Shown: positions 1 through 11,518, counted from the stretch's first letter. The stretch: DNA of 64,000 nt from Channallabes apus (GCA_030522415.1 CM060107.1:25238571-25302570); one strand, 5' to 3'. Numbers and translations are program-made. The notes: generated from the letters alone by a model not told the origin.

Positions 1-333
1 GGTGTGTTGGTGGTCAGACACCCTCCTGGTGGTGTGTGTGCAGAAGTTCCCAGGGTGTTGGGTATGAACATCCTGAGCTGCTACTACCAGGTGCTCTTTG
101 GCCAACATTGCACCACCCTTTTTGACTTACCAGTGGTGTTAAAGGCCACTAGGTCTGTTTTTCAGGCTCTACAGTATTGCCATCAGGTTGATACCCAGCC
201 AGTTTCTGATAGTGAGGGGCGAGTTAAGGAATGTGGATGTTGGGCATGGTGTATCTCGGGTGGCACCCTGAAGTGTTTGAACCACCTTCTTTTGGTCTAC
301 CAGCAGGGCTGTTGGTTTCTCCTGCTCTTTTAA
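1..333 (+). pseudogene. Ty3/Gypsy pol fragment, protease side (family A)
   Basis: This is part of an LTR-retrotransposon polyprotein lying before the reverse transcriptase. The frame opening at base 4 reads through a segment containing LGMNILSCYYQVLFGQH and FDLPVVLKATRSVFQALQ, wording I associate with a fish Gypsy family between protease and RT. Another frame reads FGLPAGLLVSPALLTLE at about 290-340, so there is at least one frameshift. The left end runs off the window. The piece is followed by a short TTAA-flanked insertion and then by matching downstream pol sequence. It is decayed and cannot make a protein. The family assignment is from recognition only. Confidence 0.55.
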
Positions 334-462
334 CACTAGAAGTGAAAGCGCCATCTAGCGATCATTGTGTGTCAGCGACAGCTTCCCATTCAAAACAACA
401 GTCGGTCATATGACCGGTGAGTCGCGTTAAAAGTAGGTGACACTGGCATGGCGCTTCTAGTG
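334..462. mobile_element. Short piggyBac-like MITE
   Basis: This is a 129-bp element with no coding capacity. It begins CACTAGAAG and ends CTTCTAGTG, a perfect 9-bp terminal inverted repeat, and GCGCCA/TGGCGC lies just inside each end. It is flanked by TTAA (330-333) on the left and TTAT (463-466) on the right, which fits a decayed TTAA target duplication as made by piggyBac transposases. It sits inside the family A pol sequence. The superfamily rests only on the TTAA and the termini. Confidence 0.55.
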
Positions 463-466
463 TTAT

Positions 467-1358
467 GGGTGGACGGTTGGAACTGTAGACGTAGTGCTGT
501 ATGTCCGTACTGTTATTGGTACTGTGAAGAAGGTCAATGTAAGTAGTTTGCCTCGAGGGGTCACGGAAGTTAAAACTGTTGCCGCGACAGTAAATGCACA
601 GTGTTTGCAATTTTGCCCTACGGTCCCAAAACAGATAGCCATGCTGGATTTATCTGTGCTGTCAGAAGAAGACCAGGGTAAGGTTGGGGGCAGTGCTGGG
701 GAAGTACATTTCTGTGTTTTCTATAAATGATGGGGACTTGGACTGCACTAACCTGATATCTCATGATATACCTTTGGTGGATGAAATACCTTTTAGGTAG
801 CGGTTCAGGCGCATTTCCCCCATCTGAGTATGAGGTGGTAATGGCACATATTAATCGACTGCTGGACACTCAGGTAACATCTGAGTGTCCAGCAGTTGAA
901 AGGATGCATTCCCTCTGCCACGCATTGAGGAGACTTTGGACTCACTGGCTGGGGCCCAGTGGTTTTCCACCATTGCACCCCTTTCGGCCTCTTCGAGTGG
1001 AATCGGATGCCCTTTGGGTTGTGCAATGCTCCAAGCACCTTCCAGCGATTGATGGAATGGTTGTTTGGTGATCAGCAGTACCAATCCCTTCTGTTGTAAT
1101 GATATTATTGTTTTCTCCTCTTCAGTGTACCAACATCTTGCTCAGATGGAGGTTGTTTTGAGCCGCATACAGGCTGAAGGTTTGAAGACAAATTTGTTAG
1201 TGTGCCTGCTTCAAAAACTAAGTGCGTTATTTAGGGCATGTCATCTCTGCCAAAGGGGTGTCGACTGACCCAGGAAAAGTGGAGGCAGGTGCACAGTGGC
1301 CTCATCCCACCAGCGTTGCAGAGTTGCGTTAATTTTTGGGATTTGCTAGCTACTACAG
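467..1358 (+). pseudogene. Ty3/Gypsy reverse transcriptase fragment (family A)
   Basis: This is a decayed pol segment running from the protease-RT linker through RT. Readable blocks in order are: VGTVDVVLYVRTVIGTVKKV (about 489-545), SVLSEEDQGKV (about 650-680), DLDCTNLISHDIPLVDE (about 735-785), PPSEYEVVMAHINRLLDTQV (about 820-880), VFSSSVYQHLAQMEVVLSRI (about 1110-1170), and FGFASYYR (about 1333-1356). The blocks are spread over all three frames, so several indels have accumulated. The catalytic palm motif is not readable as an intact block. Sequence of a different Gypsy family begins abruptly at about 1359. Confidence 0.6.
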
Positions 1359-1576
1359 AGAGGCCAATATGTTCACCAAATTGGATCTCCGCAGTGCATA
1401 TAATTTGATCAGGATACGAAAGGGAGATGAATGGAAGACGGCTTTCATAACACCTGAAATTACGAGTACTTGGTGATGCCCTACGGCCTGGTCAACGCCC
1501 CAGCCATCTTCCAAAATTTCATGCACAGAACCCTCCGAGACTTTTTACACATCTTTGTCATTGTCTACATTGATGA
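1359..1576 (+). pseudogene. Chromovirus (Ty3/Gypsy) RT, palm region (family B)
   Basis: This is reverse transcriptase from a Gypsy family distinct from the sequence just before it. It reads [20 protein letters not shown], then [20 protein letters not shown], then the catalytic box Y-I-D-D beginning at about 1567. The [10 protein letters not shown] and PYGL.NAP blocks are typical of sushi-type and Tf-type chromoviruses. One frameshift lies near 1460. The catalytic box is split by a solo LTR inserted between its codons, and the frame resumes as D-I-L-I-F-S at 1976. The element starts mid-RT, so its 5' half is missing. Confidence 0.75.
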
Positions 1577-1975
1577 TGTACTGGCATGTTATTGCACAAT
1601 TTCTAACGTGTATCTTTATTGCACTCGTTTACTCACAACTCGGACGTCCATGAATTCTTTGTCTCTTCGTTTACTTTCAACATCAAACGTTCAACACCTC
1701 TTACAGTTTTCTTGCATAAATCCACTATGGTTACAACAACTTGTTTGCTGTATCTTATTTGCAACTTTTTTGCTTTGTTAGATTACGGTCAAAAGCTTGT
1801 GTTCTCCACAACTTCCGTATCTTAACTGACTTTTACCGTGTGTAATAATCATACAACTACACAACTATGGAATAACGTCACACAACAACTTACGTTTATC
1901 ATAAATGAATGCATAACTAGTAAAATTAAGATAAACACAACAACAGAATCATAAAAATGAAATATGGCTCTTACA
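1577..1975. mobile_element. Solo LTR with 5-bp target duplication
   Basis: This is a 399-bp insertion that starts TGTA and ends TACA, the inverted TG...CA termini of an LTR. It is flanked by GATGA on both sides (1572-1576 and 1976-1980), the 5-bp duplication expected of a Gypsy-type or ERV-type integrase. Deleting the insert and one GATGA restores the reading frame of an RT active site (Y-I-D-D-I-L-I-F). No internal coding sequence or second LTR is present, so it is probably the product of LTR-LTR recombination. I could not identify its family or its transcriptional direction. Confidence 0.8.
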
Positions 1976-2966
1976 GATGATATTTTGATATTTTCCAAAT
2001 CCGAGGCAGAACACTGACAACAAGTCATGAAGGTACTCCAGCGACTATGTGAATCACAACTTCCTCAAAACAGAGAAGTGCTCATTTCACCAGACGTCAG
2101 TGAAATTCCTTGGATATGTCATAGGCTCGAATGGACAAGAAGGTATCTGCCATTTCCACCTGCCCTGCACCCACTACCATTAAAGAGTTGCAGTGTTTTC
2201 TGGGTTTTGCAAACTTTTACAGAAGATTTATCGCAGATTACAGCATTATTGCTTGCCCACTAAATTCCTTACTCCATGGTAAACCCAGATCCTTAAAATG
2301 GACCGAAGAAGCCGCGACAACTTTGCAACGACTCAAACAAGCTTTCTGTTCAGCCCCAATCCTCATACATACAGATCCAGAACTCCTGTTCATGGTGGAA
2401 GTAGATGCCTCAACCTCCATTGTGGGGGCCGTCCTCTCCCAACAGCAAGGGAATCCAGCAAAAGTTCATCCATGTGCCTTTTTCCTCACAAAAATTCAAT
2501 GCAACCGAAAGAAATTATGATATTGGGGACCGTGAATTGCTGGCGATCAAAATGCCCCTGGACAAATGGAGACACTGGCTGGAGGGGGCTGCACACCAAT
2601 TTTTAGTCCTGACGAACCATAAAAACCTGCAGTATCTACGAGAGGGAAAAAAGACTCAGCCCACGACAGGCGCTGTGGGCAATGTTCTTCTCTCGCTTCA
2701 ATTTCAGGACCTCCTATCGTCCAGGATAAAAAAATATCAAGGCAGATGCCCTCTCAAGAATATACACACACAACAATGCCAGTGAGGAACCAGTGTCAAT
2801 ACTTCCGGAAAAGGTTTTTGTAAACCCCATTATCTGGGAATCAGATATCAGTATCAGAGCCAGCTCCCATCACTCCCCCTAAATCGCAGGTTTGTTCAGG
2901 ATGATGATCGAAATGCACTCATCCACAACTTGCATTCTTCATTGGGTACGGGCCACCCTGGGATTG
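1976..2966 (+). pseudogene. Chromovirus RT thumb, RNase H and start of integrase (family B)
   Basis: This continues the family B pol. Recognisable blocks are: DILIFSKSEAEH (1976-2015, with a stop), [18 protein letters not shown] (about 2190-2245), [20 protein letters not shown] (about 2357-2420, start of RNase H), [19 protein letters not shown] (about 2500-2550), [18 protein letters not shown] (about 2600-2650), [16 protein letters not shown] with a mutated codon (about 2715-2765), and GTGHPGIAL (about 2945-2968) at the start of integrase. These cover the RT connection, the RNase H fold with its conserved acidic blocks, and the tether to integrase. Several frameshifts make it non-functional. 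A SINE-like insertion interrupts it right after GHPGIAL. Confidence 0.75.
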
Positions 2967-3297
2967 CTCTCTCAGGGGGGAGGGATGAGAGGTACTTGCG
3001 CTCCCACATTAATCACGGCTCTACAGCCAATCAGGGGTGTTTGTGAGCTCGCGCACGCGGAAGGAGCGGCTAGCACTTTCCTCCGAGTGTGTTACTCCGC
3101 CCCTAATGGTGCATGAGCAAGCAGTTCGAAAGGATGCGGTTGGCTGACATCACGCGGTTCGGAGGAAACACGTGATAGTCTTCGCCCTCCCAACAGAGTG
3201 GTAGTGGTAGCCTTAATGTGGGAGCTACCCTAGCGACGGGGAGGAATTGGCCATGACTAAATTAGGGAGATAATTTGGGGTAAAAAAAAACAAAAAA
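2967..3297 (+). mobile_element. SINE-like retroposon with A-rich tail
   Basis: This is a GC-rich block of about 330 bp that separates two adjoining parts of an integrase frame (GHPGIAL before, RFWWPNM after), so it is an insertion. It ends in an A-rich tail with one interrupting C (about 3281-3297), typical of LINE-mobilised retroposons. Internal sequence includes GGCTGACATCACGCGGTTCG and ACACGTGATAGTCTTCGCCC. I recognise it as a repeat style seen in teleosts but cannot name the family. I see no clear target duplication and no convincing tRNA boxes. Confidence 0.5.
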
Positions 3298-3920
3298 ATG
3301 GATAGGTTCTGGTGGCCAAATATGGAGTGGGAGGTACGGCGGTATCTCAATGGATGCGCGGAATGTGCTCAGTCAAAAAGTCCCCGACACCTACCCACAT
3401 GGAAACTCCCGTGGTCACACTTAGGAGTAGACTTCATCACAGATCTGCCTGATTCAGATGGATATACCTGCATACTCATTATCGTGGATAGATTCTCTAA
3501 AGGATCCCTCTCCGAGGTTTACCGACAGCAATTCGTACAGCTGAACTCCTTTTCAACCGGGTCTTTTGATACCTTGGCATCCCAGAGGATATTGTTTCAG
3601 ATAGAGGACCACAGTTTATTTCAAGAGTTTGGCGAAGCTTCTTCCGACTCCCAGGTGTGACCATTAGCCTGTCATTAGGGTATCATCCTCAGACAAATGG
3701 ACCGACAGAGCGCAAGATACAAGAGATTGGATGCTTCCTCTGTACTTTCTGTCATGGTCACCAAGATTCCTGGAACCAGTTCCTGGGTTGGGCCGAGTAT
3801 GCCCAGAACTGACTATGACAACCGACTACAGGACTCGCTCCTTTCCAGTGCATGCTAGGCTATCAACCCCCATTATTCCCCTGGAACGGAGAACCTTCAG
3901 ATCTTCCGGCGGTTGATAGC
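3298..3920 (+). pseudogene. Chromovirus integrase: zinc finger and catalytic core (family B)
   Basis: This is the continuation of the family B integrase. RFWWPNMEWEVRRYLNGCAE followed by CAQSKSPRHLP gives the second half of the zinc finger (C-x2-C). HLGVDFITDLPDSDGYTCIL then IIVDRFSKG is the start of the catalytic core, with the first catalytic Asp in GVDF. Later, in other frames, [20 protein letters not shown] (about 3680-3735) and [15 protein letters not shown] (about 3763-3810) carry the third catalytic Glu region. A region after DRFSKG is scrambled. Frameshifts near 3500, 3650 and 3810 break the gene. Confidence 0.75.
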
Positions 3921-4440
3921 TGGTTCCGGGAGAGTGAGAGAGTCTGAGAGGAAGCTCACCACCATTTGCAGCGAGCTGTACATAGACATAAGAACTTGGC
4001 AGATCGATGTCGAGCCATTGACCATACATTTCAACCAGGAGACAAAGTATGGCTCTCGACTCGAGACTTGCGCCTACGTCAGCCCTGCAAAAAGCTCAAT
4101 CCCGGGTAGGTGGGCCCATTCACGATTAGGGAACAGAGATAAACCCGGTAATGTACAGATTACAATTACCCCCACAATATCGAATTCACCCTACTTTCCA
4201 TGTCTCATTGCTGAAAAAATATCAAGACCCTGTCTTGTCTTCCACAGAGCCTGGTCCAGAAGAGGAAACGCCCAATCATAGTTGATGAAGATACCGTCTA
4301 CCAGGTCCGGGACATTCTGAACTCTCGCCACCGTGGTGGGCGCTTGGTGTATTTAGTAGATTGGGAAGGTTATGGGCCAGAGGAAAGATCCTGGGTTGTC
4401 ACTGCATTAAAAGTGTTCTCTCCACCCCTGGTAGTTTTAT
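3921..4440 (+). pseudogene. Chromovirus integrase C-terminus with chromodomain (family B)
   Basis: This holds the C-terminal integrase beta-domain remnant and a clear chromodomain. At 4281-4401 one frame reads [20 protein letters not shown] followed by [19 protein letters not shown]. The aromatic and WEGYG.EE.SW signature is that of chromodomains used by Ty3/Gypsy chromoviruses, which bind modified histone tails and bias integration. An open frame at 3913-4281 (122 aa) is a shifted reading of the preceding DNA-binding domain. There is no LTR visible on the right. The sequence fades into unrelated AT-rich DNA near 4450. Confidence 0.75.
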
Positions 4441-4529
4441 GGGGCATCTGTTGGCTGCTCGGCCTAACAAGATTTTAGCTTTAGATTTCAGTCCTAGAAC
4501 CGTCAAGATCTGGCATTGAGAATGCGTTA

Positions 4530-4721
4530 GTTATGACTGACATTTTTACGAAATGCTAAAACTAATAATACATTTAGCATATTTTTCTTCATGTTGTGAT
4601 TCAGAATAGAATTTGCAGGATGTTCAATGCATTTATATGATTTAAATTAAAAGTTATTATATGGATATGGAGCTTTACTCACTTTTTTCAACACACTGCT
4701 ATTATTTTGAACAGCACTGTA
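4530..4721 (-). mobile_element. Tc1/mariner-type terminal fragment
   Basis: Read on the minus strand from 4721, this starts CAGTGCTGTTCAAAATAATA, a terminus I recognise as a fish Tc1/mariner-like family, with TA on the outside (4722-4723). Only about 190 bp remain and no transposase sequence is visible. Its inner end lies against decayed Gypsy sequence near 4500-4530, so the element is truncated. Confidence 0.5.
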
Positions 4722-4942
4722 TATAGAAAGGCACCAGAACGCCCAGTACACCACAGCCCACCACACATGGGGTCCAGAAAGCAAAGTGCCCACGACAGGT
4801 ATCCAGCCAGAACTCCATACTTCCTAATTTGATCAAGCACCCATGGGATGCACAAGACACCACAGCACACATCCAGAGAAACTGTGGCACAAGGGAAACC
4901 TGGACATTATTTTTTGCATTGTAAATATATAGATATACACAG

Positions 4943-5145
4943 CAGTGGCTTGCAAAAGTATTCGGCCCCCTTGAACTTTTCCGGATTTTGTCACATTACA
5001 GCCACAAACATGAATCAATTTTATTGGAATTCCATGTGAAAGACCAATACAAAGTGGTGTACATGTGAGAAGTGGAACGAAAATCATACATGATTCCAAA
5101 AACTTTTTACAAATAAATAACTGAAAAGTGGGGTGAAAAATTATT
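4943..5145 (+). mobile_element. Tc1-like terminus, truncated
   Basis: This begins CAGTGGCTTGCAAAAGTATT, the well-known 5' terminus of a fish Tc1-like transposon family, and continues with the typical subterminal sequence to about 5145. No transposase reading frame and no opposite terminus are present, so it is a fragment or an internally deleted copy. The spans at 4722-4942 and 5146-5489 show nothing I can identify. Confidence 0.7.
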
Positions 5146-5489
5146 TAAAAATAATTCAAATAGAATTTAAATTAGTTATTTGTAATCCGATATAGATTGT
5201 TAGATAGTTGTTTAAACTTATACTCCTAGAAATTTATATGTATACATATTTCACCACTACAGCTATGTCAAATGCTATTATGCACAAACATCAGACATGA
5301 CAGAAGTCTGACTCTCCATTATCAGGCAAATGATAACAGATTAATCTATTCAGAATAAAATAAAAGAATAAATGATTCAGCTTTCATGCTTGCATTATTA
5401 CATGCCACAGAGATATGATATGAAATTATATAAAGCTCTAAGATGCCTTTATAGTCTGAATCATTATACAGTAGTTTGAACATTTGCAT

Positions 5490-5720
5490 TGTTGGTTCAG
5501 GCAGTTGAGGCTCTGGGTTACTGAATGGGGGTTGGCGGTTCAAGTCCCACCACTGCATGTTGCCACTGATGGGCCCTTAACCCTATGCCCAACAAAATTA
5601 CTCCACCGATCCCAAAGCCCTGATGAAAAAGAAAGAAAGTTGGAAGTTGGGCTAGAAACCAGGCCTGTAAGAACCACCATAGCTATGGAAATGACAGAAC
5701 CCATTGCTTAATGTTCAACT
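5490..5720 (+). mobile_element. Old tRNA-derived SINE remnant
   Basis: The stretch has a tRNA-like head (GTTCAGGCAGTTGAGGCTCT and the box-B-like GGCGGTTCAAGTCCC) followed by GTTGCCACTGATGGGCCCTT. The same order of motifs occurs in the much cleaner SINE at 39877-40073, so this is most likely an old diverged copy of that family. Its 3' end is not definable. The open frame at 5484-5711 is a by-product and not a gene. Confidence 0.5.
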
Positions 5721-7950
5721 GCTTGGGTGGAGCTAAGTATATATTTTCTAATAAACAAACTTGTCTAGTATGTGCTTATATTAAGGGTCGTTTAGGTCTA
5801 TTTATTTGCAGTAGATATTAAGCCTACCACTGTAGTTTTTTCCTTCTCCAGAGGCTAAAAATTGTAGAACAATGTGGTTTGGATAATATATCAAATAGCA
5901 CTTTAAGCACATTACCAACAACTGGCAATTTATGTGAAGAATAGTAGAAGACCCTGAAAGACCTTTGAATTAAATATGCCCATATACAAGGGTGAGTTTA
6001 TTGCAACAATCTAAGGTATACATCACATAATTGAAAAAGTTTAAAGTACAAGATTAAGCTCAAACTTAATAGCACAGGCTCTCTGTATTAATGAAAATAA
6101 ATAGGTTCCAAGCAGCACAAGGACTAACATTTTCTCTAGAGGATGCATGTAAAAGGATAAAAGTAAAAAAGCTGCATTTATTTATGGAGTGACCTCGACA
6201 TTGCTGAGCTATTAAAGCAAGAGTAAATAGTTGGGTGAAGATGAATAGTAGGGATAGGCCATTTCTCCATACAGATCTCTTGAGAAATGCACCACAGAGT
6301 TTGTGAAAAATACCAGAGCTAGTATTTAGTCCTCTGTTTCTCCAGTGTGCATTGTTATTTTGTTTGTTTGTTTTTGGTGGATTTAGAATAGGTTGTTCAT
6401 GATCAGACGGAAATCATATGGGGAACACTGTAATAACCAGTTCTGCTTAAAATCACAATGTAATTTCCTAGTTCACTCACTTTAATTTTGACCGTCAGTT
6501 TCAGAGAGGAACCTTCAAAGTTTTATGAAACATTGCTATACACTTTGGACCTGTTCTTATACTGTACTTAGACACATGGCAAGGTAATGTGTGCACTATG
6601 TTAGTACAAATAAAGGAGTAATTGTTATTCCACTAAAGAGGCTATTTTAATGTAGGGTGTGGTCAGTATAGAGGTCTGCCTTTTTGGATCAATTATCGTA
6701 GCCCCATAATTTCTTATCTCTGTAGTCAGAATATCCATAATTTGGAATCATGGCCGATTCACTGCAAAGTCTTTAATTAAGCCTTAATCATCCTGTCCTC
6801 CAGTCTTGACATTAGTGTGTTTAATTTCCTGCCTTTTTATCTGGAACACTCTTAGATATATTATTAATTATGTTTTGTCTCTCACCTATGCTTGAAGATG
6901 CTGTGCCCCCCCCCCCCAACATAATAGCATTACTTTTACAGATACTGATAAGGTCATTTAACACAACTCTAGGTGATGTAACTCTACGTACACATGAGAT
7001 CATATAGTAATACTTGGCTAAGGTACTATGGTAGATTTATTTGGTTTAAGTCAAATATAGCATTAGTGGTGAATGGATCTACAAGTGTCCTTGAGGGATT
7101 TCTATGGGAATAGTTCCTTTGAATATTGAATAGATGATTCATGCATTATAGTTAGCAGTGATGAATTGTGATATTAGCCATAGTGGGTCACGTACTTTAA
7201 AACTAATTAACACAACTCTCTGCTTGGGGATTTTGCTTTTTCTCTAATTCTCATTAGTTTTACTGACTCTGTGGGGAAATAGCCACAATTATTTCTGCAG
7301 CACACAAAAAGTTTAGGATGATTGTATTTGTCAAGCAGCTGGAGGAGAATGCAAGAAGTAAGGCCTTAATAAGGAAATAGATTGTTCCAAAACTCCTATG
7401 TATAATTATTGGCACTGAAGGTGTCAAAGTCATAATGTCATATCATATATGACATATAAGTCATATGGTCATATGTAAACATAAGTCATGTGTTTTGAAT
7501 GGTAGCAAGCCTTCTGTCAAAAGGAGGAACTGGGCAAATCCTTATGCAAAACATGAACAGATTGTCTAAGGTGATCTTTCAAGCCAAGTTTGTTGTCTGC
7601 TCATGGAGAAGAAACACCCTTGAATAATAACTAAATTCAGGATGGTGTGAGTGATGGAAGCTCTCTGGTTAGTGTGTCATTCCAATTTCACAGATGAACT
7701 GTCCCCCGTGACATCCATCTGGCTGCTTTCTTTCTCGCTATTTGACTGACACTGAAAAGCCGTGAACCAGGCAGCAATTCCATGGATGCATATTTTATTA
7801 TTCCATTCATTTATGTATGTTGTCTGACATTTTCTGTCTTACTTGTTTGTGCTCCTTGGCCCTTTTTATTATCTCTGAGACCCTCATCTATCTTCCCAAC
7901 GTGACAAATATTAACATAATGTGTCCCATGCCAAAGTCAAATATACTAAC

Positions 7951-7951
<1 letters not shown>
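5721..7951. other. AT-rich non-coding stretch
   Basis: I see no supported gene here. Small features are a run of about 13 C (6907-6919) and a patch at 7435-7490 with several inverted GTCATAT/ATATGAC words. No long open frame, repeat terminus or RNA gene is recognisable. The 60-aa frames are at chance level. Confidence 0.5.
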
Positions 7952-7988
<37 letters not shown>

Positions 7989-8104
7989 GTTGTGTTGTTG
8001 CTGTTAATAATAATACCAACAACAACAACAACAACAACAATAATAATAATAATAATAATAATAACTACCACCACCATAATCATCATCATCATCATCATCA
8101 TCAA
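7952..8104. repeat. Compound trinucleotide microsatellite
   Basis: There are consecutive trinucleotide runs of ATT, then TTG, CAA, AAT and CAT type. One frame across it gives runs of Tyr, Asn and His, which explains an apparent 127-aa open frame at 7817-8200. That frame has no other support. A short TA run follows at about 8223-8240. Confidence 0.95.
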
Positions 8105-8369
8105 ATATTACAAAAACAAATCATAAATACAATTTATGAAACACACTTAAGGTTGAAACACAAAAGCACAATAGCAAACAATGCTTTGGGGTTATCTTGA
8201 AGGGGAGTGCGTCACTATAGTGTATTATATATATATATTTTTTCTACTGAGTTTCTACCTAGCAATGAATGTGTCATCTGTTATATAACAACTGAAACAA
8301 GGTTTTCATGATCATTACCGTGTCTGACAGTGGTACTGTATATTTCCTGCTCTGGTTCCCACCCAGTGC

Positions 8370-8465
8370 CCAAACCCCAGCTGTTGTATGCACTAGAATG
8401 GATGAAAGCTGGGATAAAATGTTAGGGTTGCTTCAGGAAGGACATCTGGTGTAAAACCTTTGTCT
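8370..8465 (+). mobile_element. Fragment of an RTE/SINE-type 3' tail
   Basis: The sequence GGTTGCTTCAGGAAGGACAT followed by CTGGTGTAAAAC matches the style of a conserved 3' segment found near the ends of fish RTE-type LINEs and their SINE partners. Only about 90 bp are recognisable. No target duplication or head is seen. Confidence 0.4.
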
Positions 8466-11400
8466 AGTTGTTTGCAGATTGGATATATCATAAAATAAAT
8501 AAAAACAATTGTATCAAACTTGCCAAACTTTACATATTACTCCTATGTTTAAGAACTCCAAAATACACCATAAACTCTTGAACATTTCTGAATTGTAAAG
8601 TTAAAATTAAGTCATAATGAAATTTTTTTAATTTGAGCATATTTATTGAACTTTATTATTTTTTCTATAAGTTCTGATCCATATCATAGCGCATGTATGG
8701 TCTAATAAAATTTGAGTTGTGCCTTAATTCGAGCCACAGTGTGGGTCGGGTGAAAGTGCGTGTCTACAATGGGCAATCAATCACTTGCTATCTAAGTGAA
8801 TGCAGTGTGTGTTTCCAACCCATTTGAGGATGCCCAGTCATCTAAGCCTCTTTTGTTTTCAAGCCTTTGGTTGATGTTCTGTTTTCATCTGATCGTCCAT
8901 GGGTTCATCTGAAAATTTCAAATTAAGATGAACTGAATCCTATGAACAGATTAATGCCGGATAACATCATATAATTTAATGTCTGCAACACTCAAAAGTT
9001 TAAAATTGTAGGGCAAGTGTAAATTTTTAAAAATATCTTTCTTGAATTCACACAAAATGGTCTGAATGAGTCATTTAAAAAAATGAGTGAAATAAAAAAA
9101 AGTACAATTACTTTGTTATATTAAGTAAGTTTGTTTTTTACATTAAGTAAGTAAGTTATCATTATTTCTAACACATCATTAACCATTAATATTTAACTAC
9201 ATCACTAGATAACACTGACTAATAAAACACTTTCAAAATATTTTATAATTCAATACTTATGGGCCCCAAAGAAACCAAAAAAATTAAATCAGATTAAGGT
9301 TATGCAAATGCACATGCAAACTTCTTTAAATACACACCTGCAAGCTTACAGTATGTCACATATCTACTTACATTTATTTTGTCCAGAACTTGAAGCAATT
9401 ATGTAATTTTAAATGTTTTCTTTTTTAATGAAATAAATTTGTTTTTGTCATGTTTTATTGTTTTTTTTCGGTGTGTGTGTTTATCCCCTTAAATGTTGAA
9501 ATGTACCCTACAAAATGCCAGAATCCTCATTATGTTTCACAGAAACCTAAAACAAAACCATCTGGGTACTACTCACCAGTTTTGTTTTGTTTTTGTGTAC
9601 TGGTGCCTTTGTAAACCAGAAATCAAAAATTTGGACACATCACTCCTAAAGAACGGTTTCCGATCTGCTACCCATGGCTAAAAGCCCATTTCTCATTATA
9701 TGCTTTTCCTAGGTTCTGTATTTGAACTGGATTTTTTTGTCTGTCCCTAAAGGGAATTACTGTCTGCATTTGTGTAGTTAATCATATGCAGATGGTTTTT
9801 GGCTCATCTACTGCATATTCAGTCTAACATCCATAGTTTCTTCCAATGTCTTTTGTACATCACATCTTTAAAAAATCCAGTCTGTTTGACTGACAGTATA
9901 TGCTTTTTCAATAAAGTATATACAGTAGTATATTTTATAGCATTTTATTAGAAATGTTTGTAGTGCCTACATATATTGCCATCTTAAAGATTTTTTTAAA
10001 GAAAAACAATATACTGGCTTTATTAATTCAAATTCAAATGTAATTATTCTAATGGAATACAGGCATTTTACTCTACTGTACATGTTACGTGTTTACTCTA
10101 CTATATAGAGAAAGCTTATTAAAAATTAAACAGTGGACTATAAGCAGCATAGAGAGTCAAAATGTAACTATTATTAAGGCTTGTTTAGAAACCAAGAAAC
10201 TTTCAAATTGCTGGCCGTTTTATTTGAAACTTTTCAGCTTCCATCATTTATGCAAGTATCCCTAGAACTTCTCTCTTTCCTTGGATTTCACTAAATGTTT
10301 TCTATCATATTATCACAAAGAAAGTGACCTTTTTCTTGATAATGGCCAGCACTCCTCTATCAGATTACACCCCTGTAGTATGCTGAAAACCTATCCACAG
10401 TCTGCCGTTATTTTTTGTTAGACCTTTTGGAACTACAGTACCTGGATTCTCTGCAATCCGTCATATAGCAGCTGCTTTGACATCCTCCTGTATAAAGGCA
10501 ATGAATCATGAGCAGAAAAGGGCCAAGTTAAAAGGGCTGAAGTAAAAGAGAATGTGGGTACACTGTAAATTCCAATTGCTTCGCTGACTCGCATATAAAT
10601 AGTAAACTTTACTCAAAAAATTCAAACTATACTTCTTACAAGGTTTTGTTGAGTAACACTTAATTGCAGGGTGAGTAAAACAATTTACTTAATAGTTTTA
10701 GTAACCCTACAACCAAAAACTACAAATCTAAAACACTGCCCTCTAGTGGGCAACCCTCACAGCAATAGGGTAAAAAAAATGCACTGAGAGAAAAGTACAT
10801 TTTAAAAATAAAAAATATGGGGTAAGTTCACAAATTTATATTTTACAAACCTTGAAATAGAAAAATAAATGTAAAAAAAATAAACGAATAAGTTATTCGG
10901 ATACAGGATATGCAGAATGTAAATGTGCAGAATGTGCAATATAGTAAGATATGGCATGTAGGTAGAAAGTATGGGAAAGGTATGGAGAACATAAGGCATT
11001 GAATGTGACTTGTGCGTTTGTGTCCAGCAGTGTTTTTAAAGTGCTAGTTAGTCCTTTCTAATTTGAAGCAAGAGATGCAGCATATGATCATCATTTTAAT
11101 ATTTTTTTCCATTGCAACTTTTGTAAGATGTACTTCACTCCTCATACTGCACATGAATGCATGTTCTTTTATTTTCTTTTAGAAGTAATTGTTTTAGGAA
11201 AGTTTCTCCAAGCTATCCTAATTATTAAGGCACAATTCAAAATTACTACCAACACCCAAACTGCTGCAGCCACTTGTGGCAAACTTGGAAACAGCAGCAC
11301 CATTGCGGATTGGTTTACATGCCACATTTGGTAATTTGCACACCCACCTGCACTTCAGAGCAGCACAATTACAGGATGTCTCTGTAGCCAGTGGCATCTT

Positions 11401-11518
11401 CACTCCTCACTGGCAGACTGACATGCTGTTCTCCCAGCCCATCCTGTCTCGGCAACCAAGCCATAAAATGGATGTTAATTCTCTCTACTATCTGTCTCAT
11501 GCAGACTGTTCTAGAACA
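8466..11518. other. AT-rich non-coding stretch
   Basis: This is about 3 kb without a supported gene. Open frames are short and lack recognisable domains. I noticed only short poly-A/T tracts and a CCCTCTAGTGG word at about 10740, a motif common in many fish repeats but not diagnostic. It may be intergenic or intronic. Confidence 0.5.

Noticed and set aside
7435..7490. Cluster of GTCATAT/ATATGAC words as an operator
   Set aside because: Low-complexity AT-rich words without sp acing regularity or a nearby gene.
7817..8200. 127-aa open frame with Tyr, Asn and His runs
   Set aside because: It is a translation of a compound trinucleotide microsatellite; no domain or other support.
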